Positions 1 through 6,045 are shown, numbered from the stretch's first letter. The stretch is DNA of 9,302 nt from Bacteroidota bacterium (GCA_003648395.1 QMPB01000132.1:1-9302); one strand, 5' to 3'. The notes: generated from the sequence alone by a model not told the origin. Made by a program: numbers and translations.

Positions 1-99
1 GCAAAAAATCAACCAACTAAAGTAAGTCAAAATACATTATTTATGATATATGGAGTAGTTATAGTTTCAGCTATCATACTAACACTTCTGACTAAATAA
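1..99 (+). CDS. Small single-pass membrane protein, copy 1 (5' end cut by window edge)
   Basis: The reading frame is open from the first base and ends at TAA 97-99, giving 32 visible residues. The first ~13 are polar and basic (KNQPTK, then VSQNT); the rest is one hydrophobic segment (LFMIYGVVIVSAII) that runs almost to the C-terminus and ends in LLTK. It aligns without gaps to the complete 34-residue protein at 243-347 (13 of 32 identical, most other positions conservative), which makes it a credible gene despite its size. By that alignment only about two codons, including the start, lie beyond the left edge. Charge distribution suggests N-terminus inside, with the C-terminus at the outer membrane face (inference). 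A terminator-like hairpin follows 32 bases after the stop. I do not recognise the family. Function is unknown; candidates include an accessory subunit of a membrane complex or a small hydrophobic toxin, neither shown by the sequence. Confidence 0.6.
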   Translation, partial: AKNQPTKVSQNTLFMIYGVVIVSAIILTLLTK

Positions 100-131
100 C
101 TTAGGCTAAACATTAATAAAAGACCTTCAAA

Positions 132-167
132 AGCATGTAATTTTTAACAAATACATGCTATTTTTTT
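132..167 (+). terminator. Intrinsic terminator after the first small membrane-protein gene
   Basis: AGCATGTA (132-139) and TACATGCT (152-159) form a perfect 8-bp stem with a 12-base loop. One base later a run of seven T (161-167) follows. This is a good rho-independent terminator for + strand transcription and separates the two small paralogous genes into distinct transcripts. Confidence 0.75.
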
Positions 168-242
168 AGAATATTTTTTATTAACCAAAGCTTATCGAAT
201 TATTATCGTCTTATATTCATAAACCAATTAAAATTATAAAAA

Positions 243-347
243 ATGTCAAAACAAAATCAAACAAAAGAAATAAAGCAAACTCATTTAATGGCTATATATA
301 GCTTTATAATAGTAGGTGTAATAATTATTACAGTTCTTACTACATAA
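243..347 (+). CDS. Small single-pass membrane protein, copy 2 (34 aa)
   Basis: The frame runs ATG 243 to TAA 345-347 and encodes 34 residues. Residues 1-14 are hydrophilic and basic (MSKQNQTK, then EIKQTH); residues 15-32 are one membrane-spanning segment (AIYSFIIVGVIIITVL) ending in TT. The support for a real gene is the gap-free match to the frame at 1-99: shared N-Q, Q, L, I-Y, I-V, I-I, T-L-T positions across 32 residues, followed in both cases by a terminator-like hairpin. The start is preceded by an A-rich tract (AAATTATAAAAA) with no Shine-Dalgarno sequence, as is usual in Bacteroidota. The 75 bases between the upstream terminator and the start contain no full TAnnTTTG box; TATATTCA (213-220) is only a partial match. 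The gene is convergent with pgi. No known family is recognised. The pair probably arose by tandem duplication; function is unknown. Confidence 0.65.
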   Translation: MSKQNQTKEIKQTHLMAIYSFIIVGVIIITVLTT

Positions 348-372
348 AATTGTACAATATTCACGGTTAATA

Positions 373-390
373 ACTCTTTGGTAGAAGAGT
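373..390 (+). other. Short hairpin in the 3' region of the second small gene
   Basis: ACTCTT (373-378) pairs with AAGAGT (385-390), and T379-G384 can add a wobble pair closing a GGTA loop. It has no T-run after it, so it is not a terminator. Together with the 10-bp palindrome ATTGTACAAT at 349-358 directly behind the stop codon, it would give the transcript a folded 3' untranslated region. It may be chance in such AT-rich DNA. Confidence 0.3.
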
Positions 391-406
391 ATACTAATAC
401 TAACTT

Positions 407-440
407 AAAAAAGCTTTAATAGAAATATCAAAGCTTTTTT
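407..440. terminator. Bidirectional terminator between the small gene and pgi
   Basis: AAAAAAGCTTT (407-417) and AAAGCTTTTTT (430-440) form a perfect 11-bp stem with a 12-base loop. The A-run on one arm and T-run on the other give a U-tract in either direction. It lies between two convergent genes: 59 bases after the small gene's stop and 18 bases after the stop of pgi. The stem has only two G-C pairs, so it is thermodynamically weak, but position and symmetry fit a shared terminator. Confidence 0.7.
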
Positions 441-458
441 TATTTGATCTTTTTTTTA

Positions 459-1757
459 TTACTTTCCCAGAAGCTCAAACATATTTGATTTATAAGCTTC
501 TACACCTGGCTGATCAAAAGGATTTACATCTAATGTATAGCCACTATAAGCACAAGCTAGCTCAAAGAAATATATCATTTGCCCAATATTTTCTTCATTA
601 ATTTTATTAATTTCAATTATAATATTTGGGACTCCACCATCAATATGAGCCTTTAAGGTCCCTTTTTGAGCCATTTGATTTACATAATCAACATTCTTTC
701 CTTTAAGATAATTCAGACCATCTAAATCTTGTTCTTTTTCGGGAATAGTAATTGAATGTTCAACAGTATTTACACTTATCAATGTTTCAAATATTTTGCG
801 CCTTCCGTCTTGAATATACTGACCCATAGAATGTAAATCAGTAGTGAAATTAGCTCCTGAAGGAAAAATTCCTTTATGTTCTTTTCCTTCACTCTCTCCA
901 AAAAGTTGTTTCCACCATTCGGTAAAATACATAAGACTTGGGCTAAAATTAATTAGAATTTCAATATCAAATCCTTTGTTCAATAGTACATTACGGGTAA
1001 TTGCATATTTAGCTGCAGGATTAATATTTTCTTTTGCAGTAGATGCGGTTAATTTTTCCATATGCAAGGCTCCCTCAATTAAAGCTTCAATATCGTAACC
1101 TGCAATAGCAATGGGCAATAAACCAACTGGGGTTAGTACCGAAAATCTCCCTCCCACATCATTAGGCACTATAAACGTTTTATATCCTTTTTGAGTAGCC
1201 AGTGTACGTAAGGCTCCTTTCTCAGCGTCAGTAATAGCAATAATTCGAGAAGCAGCTTCTTTTGCACCATACTTATTTTCCAAATGATTAGCTATTAATC
1301 TAAAGGCAATGGCGGGTTCTGTAGTAGTCCCTGACTTAGAAATCACGGTAAGTGCATAGTCCTCATTATCTAATAATGCAAGCAAATCGTGAAGATAGTC
1401 TTCGCTCAAATTTTGACCGGCATATAATATCTTTGGGTTTTCACTAGTTTGATATGCATCAAAAGGGCTTTGCAAAGCTTCGATAATTGCACGGGCACCT
1501 AAATATGAACCTCCAATACCAATTACCACAAAAAACTTTGCTTTCTTACGAATATCGGCTGCAACTTGCTTAATATCATTAATGATTTCAGGAGTAACTG
1601 ATGAGGGTAAATTATGCCAACCAAGAAATTCAGAACCCTTTCCTGTTTTATTTTTTACCCTTTGATGTATTGAATCCATTCTGCTTGCAACAGCTTGGTA
1701 TTCGTTATTATCAAAAAAACTATCGCTATGTTGTATGTCTATTTTTAATGTTTCCAT
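459..1757 (-). CDS. pgi: Glucose-6-phosphate isomerase
   Basis: Interconverts glucose 6-phosphate and fructose 6-phosphate in the cytosol (glycolysis, gluconeogenesis). The 432-residue product has the length of the short bacterial PGI form found in Bacillus and Thermotoga, not the ~550-residue enterobacterial form. Visible family marks are IGIGGSYLGARA (79-90), the phosphate-binding SKSGTTTE loop (140-147), signature 1 NDVGGRFS (199-206), FGESEGKEHKG (286-296) with the likely catalytic Glu288, DLHS with His309, and signature 2 from Gly406 through FDQPGVEAYK to the catalytic Lys423, followed by SNMFELLGK. All expected active-site residues are present, with no frameshift. The ATG at 1755-1757 puts the N-terminus (METLKID) at the usual place. 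It appears to be transcribed alone: a -7 box lies about 40 bases upstream, a bidirectional terminator follows, and a 269-bp gap separates it from the prenyltransferase gene upstream on the same strand. Confidence 0.97.
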   Translation of the reverse strand: METLKIDIQHSDSFFDNNEYQAVASRMDSIHQRVKNKTGKGSEFLGWHNLPSSVTPEIINDIKQVAADIRKKAKFFVVIGIGGSYLGARAIIEALQSPFDAYQTSENPKILYAGQNLSEDYLHDLLALLDNEDYALTVISKSGTTTEPAIAFRLIANHLENKYGAKEAASRIIAITDAEKGALRTLATQKGYKTFIVPNDVGGRFSVLTPVGLLPIAIAGYDIEALIEGALHMEKLTASTAKENINPAAKYAITRNVLLNKGFDIEILINFSPSLMYFTEWWKQLFGESEGKEHKGIFPSGANFTTDLHSMGQYIQDGRRKIFETLISVNTVEHSITIPEKEQDLDGLNYLKGKNVDYVNQMAQKGTLKAHIDGGVPNIIIEINKINEENIGQMIYFFELACAYSGYTLDVNPFDQPGVEAYKSNMFELLGK

Positions 1758-1794
1758 GGGGACTATTGCTATCTATAAAATAATTACTAGTATG

Positions 1795-1802
1795 CAAAAG
1801 TA
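1795..1802 (-). promoter_or_regulatory. Probable -7 box for pgi
   Basis: On the - strand this reads TACTTTTG, an exact match to the Bacteroidota primary sigma factor -7 consensus TAnnTTTG. The predicted transcript would start near 1788 and carry a leader of about 30 bases. No TTG is found at the usual 17-23 base spacing upstream (the nearest CAA on the + strand are at 1812 and 1834), so only half of the promoter is supported. Confidence 0.5.
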
Positions 1803-1905
1803 AACTTTTTACAAATAAAAATATCTATAAACTCAAATTATGCTAAAATATGGGGTTCTACAATCTCTTTAATGGAATTTGACAATAGACAATATTTCTT
1901 TATGA

Positions 1906-1928
1906 TAGCAATTTATCTTTAATTGCTG
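1906..1928. repeat. Short inverted repeat in the pgi-prenyltransferase gap
   Basis: AGCAATT (1907-1913) and AATTGCT (1921-1927) form a 7-bp stem around a 7-base loop, with a possible T-G wobble at the base (1906/1928). No T-run follows on either strand. It lies 17 bases from the longer inverted repeat at 1946-2018, so the two may form one structured region, for example the 3' end of the transcript coming from the prenyltransferase gene. Confidence 0.4.
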
Positions 1929-1945
1929 ACTGGATGGCTAGGCAA

Positions 1946-2018
1946 GTTTAGTGTGCTTATTTGTTTACACAACCTTTACTTTACGATAATAAAATCCTAA
2001 CAAATAAGCATACTAAAC
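1946..2018. repeat. Long inverted repeat (20-bp arms) directly behind the prenyltransferase gene
   Basis: The arms at 1946-1965 and 1999-2018 are complementary at 19 of 20 positions and enclose 33 bases. The only imperfect pair (G1953/T2011) is a G-U wobble in a + strand RNA but a C-A mismatch in a - strand RNA. The element starts 8 bases after the stop codon of the - strand prenyltransferase gene, so it would form a strong hairpin in the 3' end of that four-gene transcript. Neither side has a T-run, so it is not a standard intrinsic terminator. It could be a 3'-end stabilising or processing hairpin, a factor-assisted terminator, or a small palindromic repeat or miniature element; no convincing target-site duplication is visible (only AA on both sides). 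Confidence 0.7.
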
Positions 2019-2026
2019 AAACTTAA

Positions 2027-2947
2027 TTACTCTAACAATAATATAATTGGGATAATAAGACCCGACAAAATAATAATTTTAAGGAAATTACTAACTCTCT
2101 TGAATTCCACCCTTTCTTGTGCCTTTATTAACATAGGAATAAGTCCAAAAATAATTAATAATTGCGGGAATAAAAAGGCCGTTCGGTAAATGCTACTTAG
2201 AGGCACATAGTTTTGATAAATACCTATTATTACAACCATAATAAGAGCTAAAGTAACAACCGCTATTTTAAAAGTTTTTAAAGAAACACTTGCTGCCCAT
2301 GTATAACAATTGCAACTAACATCAGCCTTCATATCCTCTCTATCCTTAACTATTTCGCGAATAAGAGTACTAATAAATGCAAATAAAGAAAAGAAAAAAA
2401 CACTTAAGTGCATCCATCTTATATTATCGTTAAATATTAATCCGTGGGCATCCTTATCATAAACTACATACACCCAGATTACAACAGGAACCATTGCTAT
2501 TGAAATAGAAACAAGGATGTTTCCAACAATTTTCATGCATTTCAAGGAATTTGAATAAGCAAATAGAATAGCCAAAATAGTTAGTTGAAAAATTGCTACA
2601 TAAGGATCATTAATAAGGTGTGCTGCCAAAAAAGTAAGAACAACTCCTGTAATATTAAAAACAAACAATAGATATCGAGCTGATTTAATGGAAATATCAC
2701 CATTAGGAATTGGTTTTCTTGATTTATTAATCTTATCAATATCTACATCATGAATATCGTTATGAATATTTGCTGCTGCTGCAATTAATAAACTTGAAGC
2801 AACTATTAAGATAAATACAGATGTACTCATCCTATATGCTAAATCATTGGTTTTCAAAAAATAATCAATTAAACCGTACTTAGCAATAATTTCTGTAAGC
2901 AGAATAATAATAAGATTGTTAAACCTTATTAGGCGCAATAAAACCAT
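2027..2947 (-). CDS. UbiA-family prenyltransferase (membrane)
   Basis: An integral membrane enzyme of 306 residues that should transfer an isoprenoid chain from a prenyl diphosphate to an acceptor. The first Asp-rich motif of UbiA enzymes is intact: N63-D64-xx-D67-xxx-D71, followed by KSRKPIPNG (75-83). The second appears as KDREDMKAD (201-209), and YSNSLK (131-136) matches the conserved Tyr-Ser-Leu-Lys stretch. About eight or nine hydrophobic segments can be seen, roughly at 12-30, 42-60, 92-112, 116-131, 140-163, 179-196, 226-246, 256-275 and 288-305. Bacteroidota homologues are often labelled geranylgeranylglycerol-phosphate geranylgeranyltransferase by similarity to the archaeal enzyme, but the true acceptor here cannot be read from sequence, and quinone or other lipid substrates remain possible. 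The start ATG (2945-2947) gives the family-typical LIRFNNL near the N-terminus. It is the last gene of the tatD cluster, 3 bp behind the DUF4837 gene, so it is probably translationally coupled. Confidence 0.88.
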   Translation of the reverse strand: MVLLRLIRFNNLIIILLTEIIAKYGLIDYFLKTNDLAYRMSTSVFILIVASSLLIAAAANIHNDIHDVDIDKINKSRKPIPNGDISIKSARYLLFVFNITGVVLTFLAAHLINDPYVAIFQLTILAILFAYSNSLKCMKIVGNILVSISIAMVPVVIWVYVVYDKDAHGLIFNDNIRWMHLSVFFFSLFAFISTLIREIVKDREDMKADVSCNCYTWAASVSLKTFKIAVVTLALIMVVIIGIYQNYVPLSSIYRTAFLFPQLLIIFGLIPMLIKAQERVEFKRVSNFLKIIILSGLIIPIILLLE

Positions 2948-2950
2948 CTA

Positions 2951-3967
2951 TTATTTGTAATTTATAGTATCTGTAACTGTTGTGTATGCAAAGCTATGAA
3001 AAATAGCTTCAATATGCAAGAGTAAATCACGCTTTTCTTTTTTAGGAGCTTTAATATAGCCATCTATTGTTATCAAACGGCTTGCAGCAGTATCGATAAA
3101 TGTATAACTAACAAAAGGGCCACCCATTGCGTAGCCATGCACGTCCCATAACGTTCTAAGTTGAGAAGCGTAAGCCCCTTTAAATTCGGTAATAAGACTC
3201 ATTGGAGGAAATACGTCAGACACTTTCATATATGAATTATCAACAGGCCCTGGAACGTATTTCTTAGTTATTTCATTTCTATAAGCAATCATGCTCTGCA
3301 TTGAGAAACTAGAAGTATCGGTATAAGGACGGGTGTAAATAAACACCCCTTCTTCAACATCCCTTGTAGGACGACGAAGCCAAATAAAGTCAGCCTTATC
3401 ATTTGCAACATAGAAGCCTTTAGGGAAAACCATATGAAATCCAAACTTCTTATCAAGTTGTTTAGTAATTGTTCTTACTTCTAGTCCACTATAAGCCTTA
3501 GCAATTCGTGTTACTTCATTTTTATGAAAGCTCTTTCTTATTTTATCCTTATAGGCCAAAAAAGCATGCATAAGTTGCTTATCACTATTACCCTTTATAG
3601 TTACAACGGTCTGAGGTTTAGCATACATATTCTTTCTAAACTGAACTTTGGCTTTATTAACCTCTGCTTTTTTGATTAAAAAAATATTGCGTTGTTTTTG
3701 ATAAGTACTCCCAAAAGCTTTCTTAGAAATCCGGGTAACAATATACTCAGGTTCGTTTCGAGGCAACCACCCTGGCACTTGTTCAAAACTCTCGCGAATG
3801 CTATCTCCAAGGGGAGAATCCCATAAACCTTTACTGATTACAATAAGTACTTCAGAAGTTCGCCCACCAGAAGTATAAATTATACTACTTGCCGATTTAC
3901 TTTTATTACTATCAGTACAACTAAATAGTGCTATAGTAAGTATAAATGATAAAATTATATTCTTCAT
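2951..3967 (-). CDS. DUF4837-family lipoprotein of unknown function
   Basis: The 338-residue product begins with a lipoprotein signal: MKN, a hydrophobic stretch, then the lipobox LFSC with the acylated Cys at 17. The next residues (TDSNKSKS) lack the acidic surface-export signature described for Bacteroidetes lipoproteins, so a periplasm-facing location is more likely (inference). The mature part resembles the DUF4837 family as I remember it: GRTSEVLIVI (35-44) plus GLWDSPLGDSIRESF (47-61), LPRNEPEYIV (68-77), KQRNIFLI (91-98), YAKPQTVV (115-122), then a second half with FGFHMVFPKGF (175-185), W196 and EEGVFIYTRPY (205-215). The family is largely confined to Bacteroidota and has no established biochemical role. 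It sits between ansA (48 bp upstream) and the prenyltransferase gene (3 bp downstream). No internal promoter is visible in the 48-bp gap, so it is likely part of the tatD operon. Confidence 0.85.
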   Translation of the reverse strand: MKNIILSFILTIALFSCTDSNKSKSASSIIYTSGGRTSEVLIVISKGLWDSPLGDSIRESFEQVPGWLPRNEPEYIVTRISKKAFGSTYQKQRNIFLIKKAEVNKAKVQFRKNMYAKPQTVVTIKGNSDKQLMHAFLAYKDKIRKSFHKNEVTRIAKAYSGLEVRTITKQLDKKFGFHMVFPKGFYVANDKADFIWLRRPTRDVEEGVFIYTRPYTDTSSFSMQSMIAYRNEITKKYVPGPVDNSYMKVSDVFPPMSLITEFKGAYASQLRTLWDVHGYAMGGPFVSYTFIDTAASRLITIDGYIKAPKKEKRDLLLHIEAIFHSFAYTTVTDTINYK

Positions 3968-4015
3968 AATCTTCTTTTTGAATTGGTCAATTATTGGACC
4001 TGTTTATAACAATAA

Positions 4016-5041
4016 CTATTCCGTAATTTCACCTGCCCAAGACTCAGTGAATTTAGACTTAATAGTATCACTATCAGACTCTTCTCCCATAATTACCATA
4101 AGCTTGGTAACGGCAGCAGAGGTTGTCATATCAACAGCACCAACCAAGCCAATTTTTTTAAGCTTTCGGGAGGTTTCATATTTCCCCATTTCTACAGAGC
4201 CCCCTATACATTGTGTAACATTAAAAATCATCAAGCCATTATTAATAGCTTTCTCCAATAATTCAATAAACCATTTATTGGTAAAAGCATTCCCTGAGCC
4301 AAAAGTCTCCAATACAAGAGCTTTTATACCCTTAGCATTAAGCATTGCCTCCACAAAAGAAGGTTGCATTCCTGGAAATATTTTCATAATTCCAATCTGC
4401 GAACTAAGTTTCTTATGAACTATTAGTTTTTTATTATCAGGTTTATGAATATTTTTTCTTTTATACCTTATATAAATTCCTGATTCTGCCAAAAGAGGAT
4501 AATTTACAGACCTAAAAGCATTAAAATTTTCTGCATTATACTTATAGGTTCTATTTCCTCGGTATAATCTATTCTCAAAATATAAGCACACCTCTGGCAC
4601 TATTGGAACACCATTCTCCTTTGCCGAAGCTATCTCCAAGGCTGTAATAAAATTATCGCGACCATCAGTACGTACAACACCAAGAGGTAATTGCGAACCG
4701 GTAAGAATAACGGGTTTATTAAGATTCTCGAGAATAAAGCTTAGTGCTGATGCTGTATACGACATGGTATCGGTTCCATGAAGTATTACAAATCCATCAT
4801 AATCATCATAGTTTTTTTCAATAATCTCTGCCAACTCAATCCATTGTTTTGGCGACATATCCGATGAATCTATTAGGGGATCAAAAGACACTTTCTCAAG
4901 ATTATAATTCAAATGCGATAATTCAGGAATATAATTTATTATTTTATCTAAATTAAAAGGCTTTAAGGAACCTGTTTCCTCATCTTTAACCATCCCAATT
5001 GTTCCGCCAGTATAAATTAAAAGAATAGAAGTGTCTTTCAT
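4016..5041 (-). CDS. ansA: Type I L-asparaginase (cytoplasmic)
   Basis: Hydrolyses asparagine to aspartate and ammonia. The start ATG at 5039-5041 gives 341 residues, the usual length of the AnsA type; the frame stays open 28 codons further upstream to a TTG, but that part lies inside tatD and lacks family character. Visible motifs are TGGTIG (11-16) with the nucleophile Thr14, DSSDM (58-62), HGTDTM (88-93) with the Thr90-Asp91 pair, LTGSQLPL (113-120), TDGRDN (125-130) and RGNRTYK (161-167), whose Lys167 is probably the remaining catalytic lysine. No signal peptide is present, consistent with the cytoplasmic low-affinity form and not the periplasmic type II enzyme. It follows tatD after 4 bp, so the two are almost certainly co-transcribed; from memory this tatD-ansA adjacency recurs in other Bacteroidota. 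The stop is TAG (4016-4018). Confidence 0.95.
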   Translation of the reverse strand: MKDTSILLIYTGGTIGMVKDEETGSLKPFNLDKIINYIPELSHLNYNLEKVSFDPLIDSSDMSPKQWIELAEIIEKNYDDYDGFVILHGTDTMSYTASALSFILENLNKPVILTGSQLPLGVVRTDGRDNFITALEIASAKENGVPIVPEVCLYFENRLYRGNRTYKYNAENFNAFRSVNYPLLAESGIYIRYKRKNIHKPDNKKLIVHKKLSSQIGIMKIFPGMQPSFVEAMLNAKGIKALVLETFGSGNAFTNKWFIELLEKAINNGLMIFNVTQCIGGSVEMGKYETSRKLKKIGLVGAVDMTTSAAVTKLMVIMGEESDSDTIKSKFTESWAGEITE

Positions 5042-5045
5042 TTTT

Positions 5046-5813
5046 TTATAGATTAAAAAGTTGATTTGCGTTATTCGTTGTAATATTTGCAACCTCCTCA
5101 ATACTAATCCCTTTAGTATGAGCAAGCACTTGTGCTATCAGTGTTATATATGAGCTTTCGTTTCGCTTACCTCGATGCGGTGTTGGTGTAAGGTAGGGGG
5201 AGTCTGTTTCCAATATAAAATATTGCATATCAATATTCTTAATTTGCTCCCTCAAACCTGAGTTTTTGAAAGTAAGAACCCCTCCTAATCCCAATAAAAA
5301 GCCTCTAGAAATAATAGACATTGCATCATCTTCTGTTCCTGTAAAACAATGAAAAACACCATGCAATTTTGAATTATTAAACTCATCAATACAGGCAATA
5401 ATCTCTTTTAAAGAATCTCTAGAATGAATTACCACAGGAAGTTTATAATCCACAGCCCATTGAAATTGTTGCAATAAAGCTTCTTTTTGTTGATCAGCAA
5501 AAGTTTTATCCCAGTATAAGTCAATCCCAATTTCGCCAATGGCAATATATTTTCTTTTATCTAAAAGTGGTTTTATTCTTGCCAATACTTCCTGATAATC
5601 CTCTCCAACTGAAGTAGGATGCAGCCCCATCATAGGAAATATACTATTTGGAAACGCATTGCAAAGATTATGCATAGGTTCTATACTTTCCTCATCAATA
5701 TTAGGAAGTAGCATTCGATACACGCTGTTATCAAAAGCTTTATTCACTATTTCCTCTCTATCAGAATCAAACTCTTCGGAATATATATGTGTATGTGTAT
5801 CTATAAATTGCAT
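5046..5813 (-). CDS. tatD: TatD-family metal-dependent hydrolase / DNase
   Basis: A TIM-barrel amidohydrolase-type phosphodiesterase; characterised relatives are cytosolic metal-dependent 3'-5' nucleases, and despite the name there is no role in Tat export. With the ATG at 5811-5813 the product is 255 residues, the normal family length. The full metal-ligand set is visible: HTH with His7 and His9 (in FIDTHTH), Glu94 in GEIGID, His130 in VIHSRDS, His155 in FHCFTGT and Asp204 in ETDSPYLTP, followed by HRGKRN (213-218). An upstream TTG (5838-5840) would add nine residues (KKSKYFCF), but the family normally begins right before the HxH strand, so I prefer the ATG. It is the first gene of the tatD-ansA-DUF4837-prenyltransferase cluster and divergent from secA. 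A -7-like box lies only 5 bases upstream of this start, which would make the mRNA leaderless or nearly so. Confidence 0.94.
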   Translation of the reverse strand: MQFIDTHTHIYSEEFDSDREEIVNKAFDNSVYRMLLPNIDEESIEPMHNLCNAFPNSIFPMMGLHPTSVGEDYQEVLARIKPLLDKRKYIAIGEIGIDLYWDKTFADQQKEALLQQFQWAVDYKLPVVIHSRDSLKEIIACIDEFNNSKLHGVFHCFTGTEDDAMSIISRGFLLGLGGVLTFKNSGLREQIKNIDMQYFILETDSPYLTPTPHRGKRNESSYITLIAQVLAHTKGISIEEVANITTNNANQLFNL

Positions 5814-5817
5814 AAAG

Positions 5818-5850
5818 CAAAAATACTTGCTTTTTTTCAATTATTTACAA
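5818..5850 (-). promoter_or_regulatory. Candidate promoter of the tatD operon
   Basis: On the - strand, TTG (5850-5848) is followed after 22 bases by TATTTTTG (5825-5818), a full match to the Bacteroidota TTG / TAnnTTTG arrangement (spacing at the long end of the normal range). The predicted transcription start falls at about 5811-5814, on or next to the tatD ATG. Either the mRNA is leaderless or the box, which lies in a T-rich tract, is fortuitous. No other full match occurs upstream in this intergenic region. Confidence 0.45.
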
Positions 5851-5940
5851 TCCATTGAAAAGGATATACATCTATTTTTCTTTCTCTCATAAATAATTAG
5901 TACTGACGCTTTAAGAGCTATAAAAGTAAGTGTTAAAAAA

Positions 5941-5973
5941 AATGCTAAATAATAATAATTTATAATGCTAAAT
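5941..5973 (+). repeat. Pair of 10-bp direct repeats upstream of secA
   Basis: AATGCTAAAT occurs at 5941-5950 and again at 5964-5973, a period of 23 bp (about two helical turns), ending 14 bases before the secA -7 box. Such an arrangement would suit a regulator binding one face of the DNA, but with AT-rich repeats of this size coincidence is possible. Confidence 0.4.
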
Positions 5974-5987
5974 CCCCGCATTTGCCC

Positions 5988-5995
5988 TATTTTTG
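5988..5995 (+). promoter_or_regulatory. Probable -7 box for secA
   Basis: TATTTTTG matches TAnnTTTG exactly. Transcription would begin near 6000-6003, leaving a leader of about 45 bases before the secA ATG. No TTG is present at 17-23 bases upstream; that space is occupied by the second AATGCTAAAT repeat, which could mean an activator compensates for a weak -33 region (inference). Confidence 0.5.
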
Positions 5996-6045
5996 CAAGT
6001 TATAATTTTGGAAGAATACAACACAACGATATACACTCAATTACG

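Noticed and set aside
844..1098. 84-codon frame on the + strand inside pgi
   Set aside because: It is antisense to well-conserved pgi codons, has no family features and no promoter; a shadow frame.
1601..1783. 60-codon + strand frame overlapping the pgi start
   Set aside because: Antisense to the pgi N-terminal coding region; the hydrophobic look comes from the complementary codons.
1872..1922. 16-codon frame (ATG to TAA) in the pgi-prenyltransferase gap
   Set aside because: Too short to distinguish from chance, no paralogue in the window and no start signal; part of it is the inverted repeat at 1906-1928.
3968..4015. Possible internal promoter or hairpin (GGTC/GACC) in the ansA-DUF4837 gap
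   Set aside because: The stem is only four pairs and no TAnnTTTG box is present; the gap is best read as an operon spacer.
3978..4418. 146-codon + strand frame opposite ansA
   Set aside because: Covers conserved ansA sequence in antisense; composition is that of a mirror frame and nothing resembles a known protein.
5042..5125. 28-codon N-terminal extension of ansA from a TTG
   Set aside because: It lies in another frame of the tatD 3' end; AnsA proteins normally start a few residues before the TGGTIG motif, which the ATG at 5041 provides.
5781..5805. TA/TG-rich simple-sequence stretch near the tatD start
   Set aside because: It encodes the conserved Thr-His-Thr-His-Ile-Tyr of the metal-binding motif, which by itself yields the repetitive bases; not evidence of a phase-variable tract.
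5814..5840. Nine-codon N-terminal extension of tatD from a TTG
   Set aside because: The start would be non-ATG, and TatD proteins begin just before the HxH motif as given by the ATG at 5813; the stretch also overlaps the -7 box candidate.
5659..5892. 77-codon + strand frame opposite the tatD start and into the divergent gap
   Set aside because: Mostly antisense to tatD, with no recognisable domain.
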